Shown: positions 33,059 to 43,484, counted from the first letter of the stretch. The stretch: 50,752 bases of DNA from Caulobacteraceae bacterium (GCA_025450315.1 JANWHQ010000117.1:1-50752); one strand, 5' to 3'. Notes: a model not told the origin generated them from the letters alone. Numbers and translations are program-made.

Positions 33059-36000
33059 TCAGGAGAGGTCGATATAGATCCGTTCAATCCTCAGAAGCGG
33101 AAGTCCGGAGTCTGCAAACCATTGGAAATCCACGGAAAATTGCGAATACTCGTTCGGGAACCAGACCGCTGCGGTCTCGAGATCGGAGTATTCTTTGTCC
33201 GATAGGAAGAACCGTCCGGCGGTGGGCGCGCCCAGGGCGACGTCCTGGTCGAATTGTTGTTGGAATACAGCGACTCTGAATGTGCGGCCTGCCGGCGTGA
33301 GCTTCGTGCCCGGCGCGAGCAGGGGCGTCGCGCCATCGTGGTCCCCCACGCCCACGCCCGGCGAAAACAGCAGGCGTTGGACGAGTTCCTTGAGCGGCTT
33401 GCTTTTGCCCCGCCAGTCGGCAGCAGCTAGTCGCACCACGTGGCCCGCGCGCCAGTCGTCAAGCCCGTTGGAAAGCTGATGGGTGATTTCCACCCGGGTC
33501 GGGGGCGAAGACTGGGGCGCGACTTGCCAGAACTCGTCCGAGAAGCGCGGCCGGTCGGGATCCGCGTCCGGCCAACCGTCGCCGGGGAAGTTCCGCGCTT
33601 GGCTGAGGACCATCTCGACCGGAGCCCAGACATCGACCTGGAAGGCCACGAACAGATATGCAACGGGGTTCGGTTTGACGCCGGCCGGCAGACGCTGCGC
33701 AAGAAGCTTCGCGCCCAGAAGGCGCATCGTGTCGGCTCCGGTCCCGTTCGCAATGTCGAGGCGGCCAGTACGCAAGACACGAATGAGGGCGGCTGAGCTG
33801 GGGTCTGGAGGTGTGGCCGAGACACGGCGGATCATCTGGTTCACGCTCGTTTCGAACGTGTCGTTGTCGAGCACCAGTTTCGATACGGCGTCGGCCGCAT
33901 CCGTCGAGCCTCTTGCAGCATACAAGAGGGTGCGCAGTTGCTGCTGCGCCAGGTCGGGAGCTGGCGATGGCGCGCTGCTCCCGGGAATGCTCGGGGGCCT
34001 GATGGTCACGAAGAAGCTGTCGTTGAGCAGCGACTCCAGCACCGATGCCTCCTCGTCCCCCCTTACGGCGTAGAGCGCGCAGGCCAGCGCCTGGTCGGCC
34101 GGGAAATCGAGGTTGGGTGGTGAAGTGGTCGCGATCACATCCAGGTCGGCCGGCGGCGGCGCCACAGATTGCTGGGGCAACGGATCCGGATAGCCTTGCT
34201 TGAGTTCGGCCAGGTTCCAGGGGCCATCTTCCGACAGCGTCCGGCGAAGACAGTCAGAAGCCAGTCCCGACCATCGCAAGTCTGGCGCGCCTAGAAGGTC
34301 GCGCGAGGCGAGATGGACGGTGCGCCCGTCGGTCTTCGCGTTTTCCGCGGCGAGAGGAACGACGATGGGCGCGGTGGCCCATCCGTTTGCTCCCGGATGC
34401 GTGGGGTCGACCATGCCCCTGTAGGTTTCCGCCGAATAGTCCGCGAGCGATCCGTCGGAGAGCGCGCCGTGCATCGGAATCAGGAACTCGTTGGCGTAGC
34501 GCACGTCGTCCAGGCTCTCCAGGAAGGCGAGCCTTCGGTCGAGCTCCGCGACCGGGGCGCCTTGCCCGAGGATCAGGTCGTCGGCGCCCAGGACGACGGT
34601 CGTCGATTGATCGGGGACGCCGCCGGCCGCGGAGGCGCCAGGGTTCAGCACACGGTGGAAACGGGCCCTGGCGAGCGCGGTCGGGGGCGTCTTCAGCGGT
34701 TGGGACGGCGCAGGTGGGGTCGGGGCGGGAGGCAGGTGGAAGCCCATGGAGGTCAGGAGCAGCGCCTTGGCGTCCTTGAACAGCGCCGGATCCCTCAGCA
34801 GCATCCGCTTGACGGCGTCGCGCGTCCATTGGAGGTCGCCGGTCCTTTCCCTGATGTCCGTCGCCAGCTGGGTGACGCGGCTGTCGTTGGCCGGATGAAC
34901 CTTCGGCTGGGGAAACAGCAGCCACTTGGTCAGCGAGTCCGCGAAGGCGGCCAGCTTTCCAGTCCACTCGCCGTCGCCCGTCGGCTGGGCGAGGGCGGCG
35001 ATCGCCGAGAATCTGGCCTTCCAGGCGTCGGCCCCGGCGCGGCCTGGATTGGCGACGACCCAGGACGTGAACGCGAGGTCGATGGTGTCGCGCAACGCGG
35101 CGGCGAGCCCTTGCAGGGCCGTTTGGGTCACGACGCCGAGGTTGGAATCGGGAGCGCACGGAGCGAACCCCAGGGGCAGCAGGACGGGTTCGACCTGCAC
35201 CGCTGTATCGGGCGATGTCTTGCCGTCGGTCGGTGTCCAATCCGACCCCGGCAAGGCTGAGATCAAGGCGCTTTCCGCCATCGTCTTCGCCGCGTCCGGC
35301 GGGATCGCGGGCGTCACGCTGTCGGAGAACTGCGTCCTGTCGGCGGTCCAATTGGCATGGCTTTGCGTCAATGCCTGGCCCACGACCCCGGTCGTGGACG
35401 CCGTGAGGGTGTCGACGTCAGGTCCGAAGCCCAGCCCTCCCCACACGCCCCTCAGGCTTTTCTTGTCCGTGCGGAAATCGCCGGGCTGCTGGCAAATCGG
35501 GATCAGGGTCTGTTTGGCTGCAGGCGCCGGAGCGGCGCCGGTGGACCGGGAGACGGCCAGTCTCAATTGGACAAGATCGCCGTGCGAGGCGAGATCATCA
35601 AGGCCGGCCGGGAAGAAGACGAGTGGCTGGGCGGTCACGCTGGCGTCTCCAGCGAACACCCTTGCCGCCCAGTTCTTGAGCGTGACGCCCGCCTCGGCGG
35701 GTAGCGGAATCACCGGCTTGGCCCGGACTTCCCTCGACCAGTCTCCAGAGAAACCGTTCTTGGCCAGCTTTTCCGCGCCGTCTTGAACGACTTGCGACAG
35801 GTCGTAGCTGGCTGGTGTGATCTCCAGGTTGATGGACGCGGCCGAAGCCAGCTCGGCCAGCGAGCGCCAGGCCGAGCACGCCACCGTGTAGGCGTTCAGG
35901 GCGCCCGCGTCGGCCTTCCCCGGGGTGTCCTGGGGCGTCAGGAAAGTCAGGTCAAAATCCAGAACGATCGATTTGGCCGGAATCGACAGGTTTGGATCCG

Positions 36001-38272
36001 CCTCTTGCTGATAGCGCCAGGTCAGGAACGGCGACGACTGCTGAACGTGCTCGACAAAGGTCGGAAGCCAAACCGGCGACTCTATCTGCCGGGACCTGGT
36101 AAAGGTCCGCGGACTTCTGTCCGCCGCTAGGATGGAAAGCGTGGCCCCGTAGGTGTGCTCCACCTCGCTGACGTAGGGCCCGACGTCCGGATCCGGATAG
36201 CCCGGAAGGCCGTACTGGCGACCCATGAAGTCCCGGATCTGCCGCCAGCCGACCGACGGCAGCTTCTCCCGATCAGCTTCGTCCCGGGGCTCGCGGGGCC
36301 AGCCGTGGGTGATCGGAATGGTTTGCTGGCGCGTGAGGCCGCCCTTGACCTCTGCGGCCGGCAAGCGCGTCTTCTGCGGTCGAAAGACAAATCCGGGATT
36401 GAGATCGTCGCCTGAACCCGCCAGCCGGACCTGAGCCGTGTTGTAGTTGACCAGATCGTCCTCGTAGTCCCGGGCAGGATTGTTGAAATCGTCGCCTGAA
36501 GTGCTGCAGTCCGAGCTGGTGTTGAGAACGAGGATCTTCTCCAGATGGACCGTGCTTTCGGCCGGATGGAAGCTGAAATCGTCGAGCCACAGGGCGCTGA
36601 TGGTCAGCTTATCAATGTCGCCCAGAGGTGAAGCGCCTCGCGTGAACGAGATGCAGTTGATCGGGACGCCCAACCAGCCGTCGAACTTGGCTTGCTGTTT
36701 CCAGTAATCCTGCACCTTCTGCGCGTCGCCGCCGTCGGGAAGCGCCTGCCAGAGCAGGCTCTGGTCATCGGACGTGGCCTGAATTCCCGAAGCGACCGCG
36801 GGGATGAACAAAGATATCTTGCCCCCGGCCCACGTCGCCGGCTGTCCGGGCGCGGCATAGTCGGTGTCGCTCTTTGGAATGGCCAAGACCTTGTATTGTA
36901 TCTGCGGCCCGTCCCAAGGAAGCTGGCCGGCATGCAACAAGAACAAGGACCAGGAGTCATCACGGACGGCCGAAAATGCCGAACTCAGGGTCCCTTGTGC
37001 GATGTAATTCTTTGATTCCAAGTGCCAGAGCGCGTCGAGCAAATAGGCGGAATCCGCGTCCGCGGTGAAATTCATCACCGTGCAAAGCTTCTTGTCGGTG
37101 GCGGATTGGGACAATATCTCGGGAAAACGCCTGTAGGGCTTTAGTTGGCCCGAGACTTCGACGCCCGGTGTGAAGGTGATTATTCCCTTGGCGCCGTCGG
37201 GCAAAGGTTGAGGAGTGCTGCCGTTGGGCTTGGCGCGGATCTGGATCGCCGCGAGGCGCGCCAAGCCGCCCTGGCCGACCTTGGGAGGTTCGACGTCTGT
37301 CACATCCAGCTGACGGGTCCTGGCCCCCTGCCTCGGCGCCCGCCACAGCGTCTTGTCGGTGTCCTTGTCGCTCGGCGCCTGCAGGCCGAGGAGGCCGGGG
37401 GCGGCATAGGTCAGGCTGTCATGGGGGATGATGTCAGACCCCAGTGTTCGACTGAAGTTCACTCCGATCTTGCTGAAGTAGGCGTCTGCATCCGTCGTAC
37501 CCTGGCCCATGCGGGGAATGTGCAGCTCGCCGACTTCCTGGTTGTCGACCAGCAATCTGATGTCGATGCGGTCGATAGATTGGAGGTCTGAAAGGTCTTT
37601 CTGAAGTCCAAGGGGGAACATGAGGCCCAGGAACCAATATAAGCTCGTCTGGTGGACGCCTCCAACGGTGCCGAAGTCCAAGACGTCGATGGGGTAGGGA
37701 TTTTGGACATCTCCAGCACGCCATGCGATATTCTTGCCCGCCTCCATCCGTTGCATGAACGCGAAGACCTGTTTGGCCTTTTCGATCGGGTCGGCGAGAT
37801 TGAGTTGGGCGATTTCTTCATTGAACAGGCGGACGAAAGGCGCGGGCGTTGGGCTCGGCGGGCGCTGCTGCGGCCCAGTGGTCGCGCCCACCACGTCTTT
37901 GAGCACGCGGCATTGGTCGCTCCGGCTGACGACAATGGGTTTGCCGGGCAGGGGACCGCGCGCGACCGTCACCTCGAGATCCACGTCCGACGGCAGGTTG
38001 ATCGGAAGGAGCGAGAGCTTGTCCGTGCACTGGCTCCCCATCAGCCCCGCTTCAACTGAATCGAGGTATTCGAACCTCTTGATCCCGTTGTCATATGAGC
38101 CGTCGGCGTGCGTGGCCCAGTAGGTGAAGGCGACCAAGTCTCCGAGACGCTGTTCATCCTTCACGTTTTCGGCGCGCACCATCGGGCGAAGGCAGAGCCA
38201 GGCCTGGCCGCCTTTCGGTCCGTCCCAGTCGTTGAAGAAGATATCCGGGATCAGGATGATATCCGTGGCCAT
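33059..38272 (-). CDS. Giant protein A (1737 residues), unknown family
   Basis: I do not recognise this protein. It has no signal peptide and no obvious membrane helix. The N-terminus is MATDIILIPDIFFNDWDGPK. Two proline-rich linkers split it: near residue 134 (GPQQRPPSPTPAPF) and near 1177 (PPAPTPPAPSQPLKTPP). The parts between look like mixed beta structure with many Asp, Trp and Tyr, and no P-loop, protease or nuclease signature that I can see. It ends PLLRIERIYIDLS. The ATG follows the stop of giant gene B by only 3 bp, so it is translated after B from one message. The frame is undamaged over 5.2 kb, which argues that it is functional. Confidence 0.85.
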   Translation of the reverse strand: MATDIILIPDIFFNDWDGPKGGQAWLCLRPMVRAENVKDEQRLGDLVAFTYWATHADGSYDNGIKRFEYLDSVEAGLMGSQCTDKLSLLPINLPSDVDLEVTVARGPLPGKPIVVSRSDQCRVLKDVVGATTGPQQRPPSPTPAPFVRLFNEEIAQLNLADPIEKAKQVFAFMQRMEAGKNIAWRAGDVQNPYPIDVLDFGTVGGVHQTSLYWFLGLMFPLGLQKDLSDLQSIDRIDIRLLVDNQEVGELHIPRMGQGTTDADAYFSKIGVNFSRTLGSDIIPHDSLTYAAPGLLGLQAPSDKDTDKTLWRAPRQGARTRQLDVTDVEPPKVGQGGLARLAAIQIRAKPNGSTPQPLPDGAKGIITFTPGVEVSGQLKPYRRFPEILSQSATDKKLCTVMNFTADADSAYLLDALWHLESKNYIAQGTLSSAFSAVRDDSWSLFLLHAGQLPWDGPQIQYKVLAIPKSDTDYAAPGQPATWAGGKISLFIPAVASGIQATSDDQSLLWQALPDGGDAQKVQDYWKQQAKFDGWLGVPINCISFTRGASPLGDIDKLTISALWLDDFSFHPAESTVHLEKILVLNTSSDCSTSGDDFNNPARDYEDDLVNYNTAQVRLAGSGDDLNPGFVFRPQKTRLPAAEVKGGLTRQQTIPITHGWPREPRDEADREKLPSVGWRQIRDFMGRQYGLPGYPDPDVGPYVSEVEHTYGATLSILAADRSPRTFTRSRQIESPVWLPTFVEHVQQSSPFLTWRYQQEADPNLSIPAKSIVLDFDLTFLTPQDTPGKADAGALNAYTVACSAWRSLAELASAASINLEITPASYDLSQVVQDGAEKLAKNGFSGDWSREVRAKPVIPLPAEAGVTLKNWAARVFAGDASVTAQPLVFFPAGLDDLASHGDLVQLRLAVSRSTGAAPAPAAKQTLIPICQQPGDFRTDKKSLRGVWGGLGFGPDVDTLTASTTGVVGQALTQSHANWTADRTQFSDSVTPAIPPDAAKTMAESALISALPGSDWTPTDGKTSPDTAVQVEPVLLPLGFAPCAPDSNLGVVTQTALQGLAAALRDTIDLAFTSWVVANPGRAGADAWKARFSAIAALAQPTGDGEWTGKLAAFADSLTKWLLFPQPKVHPANDSRVTQLATDIRERTGDLQWTRDAVKRMLLRDPALFKDAKALLLTSMGFHLPPAPTPPAPSQPLKTPPTALARARFHRVLNPGASAAGGVPDQSTTVVLGADDLILGQGAPVAELDRRLAFLESLDDVRYANEFLIPMHGALSDGSLADYSAETYRGMVDPTHPGANGWATAPIVVPLAAENAKTDGRTVHLASRDLLGAPDLRWSGLASDCLRRTLSEDGPWNLAELKQGYPDPLPQQSVAPPPADLDVIATTSPPNLDFPADQALACALYAVRGDEEASVLESLLNDSFFVTIRPPSIPGSSAPSPAPDLAQQQLRTLLYAARGSTDAADAVSKLVLDNDTFETSVNQMIRRVSATPPDPSSAALIRVLRTGRLDIANGTGADTMRLLGAKLLAQRLPAGVKPNPVAYLFVAFQVDVWAPVEMVLSQARNFPGDGWPDADPDRPRFSDEFWQVAPQSSPPTRVEITHQLSNGLDDWRAGHVVRLAAADWRGKSKPLKELVQRLLFSPGVGVGDHDGATPLLAPGTKLTPAGRTFRVAVFQQQFDQDVALGAPTAGRFFLSDKEYSDLETAAVWFPNEYSQFSVDFQWFADSGLPLLRIERIYIDLS

Positions 38273-38275
38273 GCT

Positions 38276-41200
38276 TCAGCCCAGCTCCAGGGTTTGGTGG
38301 ACGGGCACATCGACGCTGACGCTGATGCCGCGGCACACTCGGAAGCAGCTGCCGCCGATGCACGCCTCGGCGTGAGCGCTGACGCTCATGTCGGCGGCGA
38401 TGAGCACCTGGGCCTTGTGGTCGGCGGCGGTCCAGGTCAGAACGGTATGGATCTCGGCGGAGGCCAGGACATCGACGCGAATGTCGATGATCCACCAGTT
38501 CAACTCCCCATAGCCCTCGGCCATGACCCCGGCGGCGCCGGCGACGACAAGTTTGGTGACGCCGGCGCTGGGGGTGAAGGCGAGCGTCACCTCGCCCTCC
38601 AGGACCATGTAGACGCCGATGCGGACCCACACCACGAAGGTGACCCCGCCAAACGAGGCGCCGAGGCCCCATTGCAGAGCCACCCCGCCCGCGATGGTCA
38701 GGCCGTTTTCGTCGCCGGTATGGAACTGGCGTTTGCGGACATACATTCCTCCGGAAGCCTGTCCCGGGGTCACGATCGCTCCCAGCGTCCGGTCCCATAG
38801 TCGCCCGCCGCCCGGCGCGGGCCAGGGAAAGCCGAAATCGGCCATGAAGTCGCCGGAAGTATAGATTTCGGCGGCGATTTCACCGCCGGTGAATCGAACC
38901 CCACCCATGGTCAATCCAGGAAGGGTAACCGAGAAATAGAAGTAGTCTTCGCCCGGCGTGATATCTTTGCAATAGTTTCCAACGAACGCGAATTGATATC
39001 CAAGCAGGTCCTTCAGACCCTGCCCCCAAAGCGCCAATCCCTTGTAGCCGCTGTCTTGGATAAGAGCGGAGCCCTGGAACGTTCCGAACAGGGCTTCCAA
39101 GCTGGCGGCGAAGGTCCAGCCGCGGCCCGCGCCGCTGAGCGCGGGGCGCAGGTCGCCGCTGACCCAGTCAGCTGTCAGAGTCTTGCCAATTCCGGCGTAG
39201 CCGCTGGAGTCGAACTGCGCCTGCTGAGGCGGCGGTGCGAGCAGGCTCTTGGCGGCTGACGTGCTGAGTTCGACGTTGTGCGCTGCGAAGCCCCAGTGGA
39301 CGTTGAACAGCCCTCCGGCGGAGCCTTCGAGCACCGCCCAGAACCCGTCGCCGCCATTCCCGTTCAGGCTGAAGTACGCGCCTGACCCCGTGGGAAGTAT
39401 CTGCTGTTTCAGGACAAGGACTTGCACCCCGTCGACGGCCAGCACGGCGCCGTCGGCCGATGGATTCTTCCATGACTTGCGACCGAGCGTCAGGCTTTTG
39501 ATCTTGACTTCAAGAAAGCTTGCCAGGTCCAGATCAAGGCCGTTGAACCCAAAGCCGCGAATGCCGAAATACTGCCCTCCGGTGAGGCGGGCCTGCTTGA
39601 CGTCGAAGTAGAGGACAAACACGGTCTCCAGAGAGAAGCCGCTGAGGCTGCGCGCGAACAGGTCCGGCAGGGCGCCGAAATCAAGCCGTCCGAGGAAGGC
39701 GATCTTGGGCAAGGTCAGGTCCAGCGTTCCCGCCCCCAACCTGCCGATCGACGAAAACCCAGCCCAGTCGATCCCCGATTGGGTGTCGCCGACTGCTCCC
39801 CAGTCCATCGCCAGTTGATGGAATTTCAACTGCAGGGCCCCGCCCAGAAGATTTAGGTGTGGAAGATCAAGGTCAAAGCTGAGGCTGGGGTAATTGAGGG
39901 AAAGCAATCGCGGCAGCAGGCCCTTGATCGGGGCCAGGCTGATGCGCAGGTTCGCGAACTTCGCGCCGATGCCGTCCGCCGGCGTCAGCGCCGAGGGGTC
40001 GACGTCCACGCCTGGAATGCTGGGCTTGCGCAGGACGATCGAGCCATCGATCTGCACCTCGGCCTTGCTGTCGGTGGCCGCGCGCTTGCTCTTGGTTCGG
40101 TCAGCCGTCGAGGCGGGGGGAGGGCCGTCCACGACCTCGACCCGACTGAGACTCACCTTCTGGATGAAGCTCGCGTCTTGATTGTCGGGCGTGGATCCGC
40201 CGACCGGATAGAGGACCAGCCCGTCACCGTCAGGGATTTCGGCCATGAAGCGGATTTCGTAGGCGGAGCTGGTCTTCTGGTCGTCCTTGCCGGTCGCCTG
40301 GCCGTTGCCCGCTCGAACCTGACCTTCGCCCAGGTCGCGCACGCTGCCGACGATCTTGATCGGGGTCCGGGCTTCCTTGCCCGCGAGCGATCCTCCGACT
40401 CCCATGAAGCGGCGGAACTCGAGCTGGCTTTCGGATTCGAACTTGATCAGCTTGCGGTCGCGGACGGCGATCGAGAGGCGCAAGGGCTGGAGGTTGGCTT
40501 CCTGGATGTCGGTGTCGTAGTTCGCCTTCGTCGGCGAATTCATCCACTCCACCGCCCCCGAAACCGACACGGGGGAGGCATGCGGGTCTTTTGGATCCTG
40601 CGGCGACACCGCGAGGAAGTTGAGCCGCGGCGCATCGGGCCCCTCGGTCGGCGCCAGGGCCTGAAGAACGGGGAACTCCCCAAAGTCGAGGGGCGCATCG
40701 AACACGACGAGGCCGACCCATGCCGGCAAGGAGAGCACCGCCGGATCTACCGCCTGGATCAAACCGCGCGTGCGATTGCGCCAGTCGTGGAAGGCGCCCG
40801 GGTTCGCGAGCGCCTGCTCCATCTGCAGAAGAATGTCCTCGATGGACTGCCTCCGGCTGAGCTTGAGCACCGCGATCGGCGTGCTCGACGACGCCGGGGC
40901 GGCGACGGCGCCGACCTTCACCGGGAAGTCCGGATCGAGCCGGCCGGCCAAGGCGTCCGCCCAGGACTGGATGTCCGTGATCAGCGGCGCGGGCGCGATC
41001 TTCCACGGCGCGCCCGGCCAAAGGACGGCGTATTCAGGCGCCGCGTCGGGCCTGACCTCGACGTTGGTCGAGAACGTCACCGGGCTGGCCGCGGGCGCCG
41101 CCGGTGCGGCGAGTTGCAGGACGCGGGTGTGGCGGCTCAGCCGAAGCGCGGCCCCGACCTGATCGGGCCGGGGCATGATCTTGGTGATCGTCGGGGCGAC

Positions 41201-42775
41201 CGAGGGCTGGTCAGTCGCGTCGACAAAGCCCGTCTCGTGCACCGCCCGGGCGGGCGCCAAGGCCATTCCGATAAAGCTCCGGTCGATCGCCTTGTCTGCG
41301 GCTTCCCGGGGGTCGTTTCGCGCGTCCTTTCCGGGAGCCAGGTCCAGCCATACCTTGGATGGCAGAAGAGGCGCGCCCCCCGACACGGCTTTCGCCTTCC
41401 CTGGATTGGGGGAGAACATCCATTCCACCCCGTCACCCGATCCCTGATAGGAGTCCCCGGGCCGGGTGTGGGCGAATGTGGCGTCGGTGAAGCGGAACCA
41501 GGGCCGGGTCAGGCCCTGCTGAAGCGTCGTGTCGCACCAGGCCGCCGCCGAGGCGGCGGGCGTCGCCCCCACCTTGCTGAACAGCTTGGCGGAGGATGCG
41601 TCGGTCAACCGGATCTGCGCGTTGGCGATGCGGCTGTGCATCGGCAGTCGGACGAGATCCTGCGGCTGGGCTGCAGGATCCAGGTAGTCCCGCTGCCGTG
41701 TCCAGCCGCCGATATCGTCGACGTACAGTAGCGCCGAAGACGCCGCCGCCGCCGAGGGACTGCGGAAGGCGAGGCCGACCACGTTCGGGGCCCCCCGGAC
41801 TTCCGATTGTTTCAACGACCAGACTTCCGGCTCGTTCAACGAATTGCGCAGCCCTTTGAAGCGCAGCACCAGGGGATTGGCGCCGTCGGGCTGCAACTGT
41901 GCGCCGATGACCTGTGCGCCGGAGGTGTTCGGCGAGGCGGCGGGCCCCAGAAGGATCTCCAGTCCTCCGCCCAGCGCCTCCAGGCCGATCTCGCCCGTCG
42001 AGGCGACATTGATCGGCGCGCCCGTCCCGGGATGGACCATCGAGAACTCGATCCGCCATGGACGCGGAGAGGCGCGCGAGGTCTTGTTCACGCAATCCTT
42101 GAAGTTGAGCACGATGTCCGCGCTGTTGAGGTACATCGGCGGCCCGTCCGGGGGCGGCGATGTCGGACGCTTGCAAGACCTCAACGTCGCCGCGAGCATA
42201 TGCTTGGGGATGCTCAGGGTCCCCTGCTTGAGGTCGAGATCCGCGTATCCAGCCTTGGCGAAGAAGATCTCCAGCGGATTGGCCGACTGATCGCGAAGGT
42301 CTCCCGTTATGAGTTCCTTCCACGCCCGCTCCAGCGGCCCGCCCGGGCCGAAGCGCAGTCGCAGGGGACGGCCGGCGGAGTCGCCGAACTCGGCGTCGTG
42401 CTGCCGCTTCGGGTTGTCGTCGGGCCGATCCACCAGCACCGCCGGACCGAAGACGAATCTGCCCAGGTCACGATCCAGGTTCGAGCCCATGGCCACTTCG
42501 ACGCGGGCGTTCAGCTGCTGTGCGAGAGGCAGCGGCACGATGGGATTTGCCGAGCCATCCATCTGAAGCATCGAGATGGAGACGTAGACGAAGAACCCGT
42601 TGTACTTGAGGCAGACGTTACCTTCTAAGGTGTGCGGATGGGTGGGATTGGAATTATATTTCAGATCCCATTTATCTATACTGGAGACGGGCTGTCCGTA
42701 TTCGGGGCCGACGTCTACGTCGTTGCCGCTATACGGATATTGGAGCCCTTTGAAGCCGAAAATGGCCACAGCCAT
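38276..42775 (-). CDS. Giant protein B (1499 residues), unknown family, beta-rich C-terminus
   Basis: The family is not recognised. The start chosen is ATG at 42775 (MAVAIFGFKGLQYPYSGN) behind GGGGGG; a longer frame upstream has no coding character. The first 950 residues look like several soluble domains. From about residue 970 the protein becomes rich in glycine, aromatics and alternating hydrophobic residues (LDLTLPKIAFLGRLDFGALP, YFGIRGFGFNGLDLDLASFL, VRFTGGEIAAEIYTSGDF), as in extended beta structures. A cysteine cluster (ACIGGSCFRVC) lies near the end. A distant link to the uncharacterised DUF6603-type giant proteins came to mind but I cannot verify it. No signal peptide. It is the upstream partner of giant gene A. 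Confidence 0.85.
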   Translation of the reverse strand: MAVAIFGFKGLQYPYSGNDVDVGPEYGQPVSSIDKWDLKYNSNPTHPHTLEGNVCLKYNGFFVYVSISMLQMDGSANPIVPLPLAQQLNARVEVAMGSNLDRDLGRFVFGPAVLVDRPDDNPKRQHDAEFGDSAGRPLRLRFGPGGPLERAWKELITGDLRDQSANPLEIFFAKAGYADLDLKQGTLSIPKHMLAATLRSCKRPTSPPPDGPPMYLNSADIVLNFKDCVNKTSRASPRPWRIEFSMVHPGTGAPINVASTGEIGLEALGGGLEILLGPAASPNTSGAQVIGAQLQPDGANPLVLRFKGLRNSLNEPEVWSLKQSEVRGAPNVVGLAFRSPSAAAASSALLYVDDIGGWTRQRDYLDPAAQPQDLVRLPMHSRIANAQIRLTDASSAKLFSKVGATPAASAAAWCDTTLQQGLTRPWFRFTDATFAHTRPGDSYQGSGDGVEWMFSPNPGKAKAVSGGAPLLPSKVWLDLAPGKDARNDPREAADKAIDRSFIGMALAPARAVHETGFVDATDQPSVAPTITKIMPRPDQVGAALRLSRHTRVLQLAAPAAPAASPVTFSTNVEVRPDAAPEYAVLWPGAPWKIAPAPLITDIQSWADALAGRLDPDFPVKVGAVAAPASSSTPIAVLKLSRRQSIEDILLQMEQALANPGAFHDWRNRTRGLIQAVDPAVLSLPAWVGLVVFDAPLDFGEFPVLQALAPTEGPDAPRLNFLAVSPQDPKDPHASPVSVSGAVEWMNSPTKANYDTDIQEANLQPLRLSIAVRDRKLIKFESESQLEFRRFMGVGGSLAGKEARTPIKIVGSVRDLGEGQVRAGNGQATGKDDQKTSSAYEIRFMAEIPDGDGLVLYPVGGSTPDNQDASFIQKVSLSRVEVVDGPPPASTADRTKSKRAATDSKAEVQIDGSIVLRKPSIPGVDVDPSALTPADGIGAKFANLRISLAPIKGLLPRLLSLNYPSLSFDLDLPHLNLLGGALQLKFHQLAMDWGAVGDTQSGIDWAGFSSIGRLGAGTLDLTLPKIAFLGRLDFGALPDLFARSLSGFSLETVFVLYFDVKQARLTGGQYFGIRGFGFNGLDLDLASFLEVKIKSLTLGRKSWKNPSADGAVLAVDGVQVLVLKQQILPTGSGAYFSLNGNGGDGFWAVLEGSAGGLFNVHWGFAAHNVELSTSAAKSLLAPPPQQAQFDSSGYAGIGKTLTADWVSGDLRPALSGAGRGWTFAASLEALFGTFQGSALIQDSGYKGLALWGQGLKDLLGYQFAFVGNYCKDITPGEDYFYFSVTLPGLTMGGVRFTGGEIAAEIYTSGDFMADFGFPWPAPGGGRLWDRTLGAIVTPGQASGGMYVRKRQFHTGDENGLTIAGGVALQWGLGASFGGVTFVVWVRIGVYMVLEGEVTLAFTPSAGVTKLVVAGAAGVMAEGYGELNWWIIDIRVDVLASAEIHTVLTWTAADHKAQVLIAADMSVSAHAEACIGGSCFRVCRGISVSVDVPVHQTLELG

Positions 42776-42915
42776 GGATCGCCCCCCTGTTGCCACGCAG
42801 AAACAACGCGGAGCGCCTGTCGGCCCGCCATCCCCCAAAGTATGGTAAATTGACTTTTGGTGGGAATGCAAGCATAGCGAGAATTGGGCGTTTCCATTTC
42901 TTGCGGGGGGCGAAG

Positions 42916-43410
42916 GTGGAAGTCGATCGCAGGACCCTGCTCCAGGGCATCTCCACGACTCCGGCCCTTTCGATTGCGCCGGCCGCCGCCGCCCAGATCG
43001 CTCCGTTTTCCGACGATCTGGTCCGCAGGACGGCGGAACGTCTCGATATCCACGATGAGGTCGCCTTGGCGGCGTTCAGAAGGCTTCGGGCGCCCCTGGG
43101 CCGCGTGTCGGCGCTCGCAATTGGCAGATCGAGCTCGGATGTCGTCGAGATCGGCGCCGAGGACGGCTGTCTGAGGCGCTGGCGAAGCACGTCGTCGGGG
43201 CTGGAGAGCGCGGTGGGGGTCTTGTCGCCCGCGGCGGAAGCCGAAATCGTGACCGGCGCGCCGACGTTTCGCTGGATCGGAGCCTGCGCATTCGGAGGGA
43301 TTACGGTCTCCCTCTTCCGCCGCTACCGGTCGGCGGTCGGGCTCGTCTGGAAAGGCCGGCCCGACCTGACGGGCGCGCGCCTTCAATTCACCCAGACCCG
43401 GTGGGCCTAG
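42916..43410 (+). CDS. Putative Tat-exported small protein, unknown function
   Basis: This 164-residue protein starts at GTG 42916 after GGGGGGCGAAG. Its N-terminus, VEVDRRTLLQGISTTPALSI followed by APAAAAQ, has a twin-arginine pair and an AxA-like cleavage region, so it looks like a Tat substrate, although the hydrophobic stretch is weak. The mature part has a helical start (LVRRTAERLDIHDEVALAAF) and a hydrophobic segment near the end (GACAFGGITVSLFRRYRS). It is divergent from giant gene B across a 140-bp promoter region and may share its control. Confidence 0.6.
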   Translation: MEVDRRTLLQGISTTPALSIAPAAAAQIAPFSDDLVRRTAERLDIHDEVALAAFRRLRAPLGRVSALAIGRSSSDVVEIGAEDGCLRRWRSTSSGLESAVGVLSPAAEAEIVTGAPTFRWIGACAFGGITVSLFRRYRSAVGLVWKGRPDLTGARLQFTQTRWA

Positions 43411-43484
43411 AGAAGACCCAGGCCCCCCGGGCCCAGCCGGCTGTTCCCCGGCAAGGCCGCCGACCCGCCCGAAGGGGTCCGACG

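Noticed and set aside
33059-42775. Giant proteins as tail fibres of a contractile injection system or phage
   Set aside because: No sheath, tube, baseplate, spike or AAA-ATPase genes are in the neighbourhood, and no collagen-like or fibre repeats were seen.
42790-42915. Longer start at 42790 for the small Tat-type gene
   Set aside because: It would run antisense into the giant B start region and put the twin-arginine motif about 46 residues from the N-terminus; GTG 42916 has a ribosome site and gives a normal signal position.
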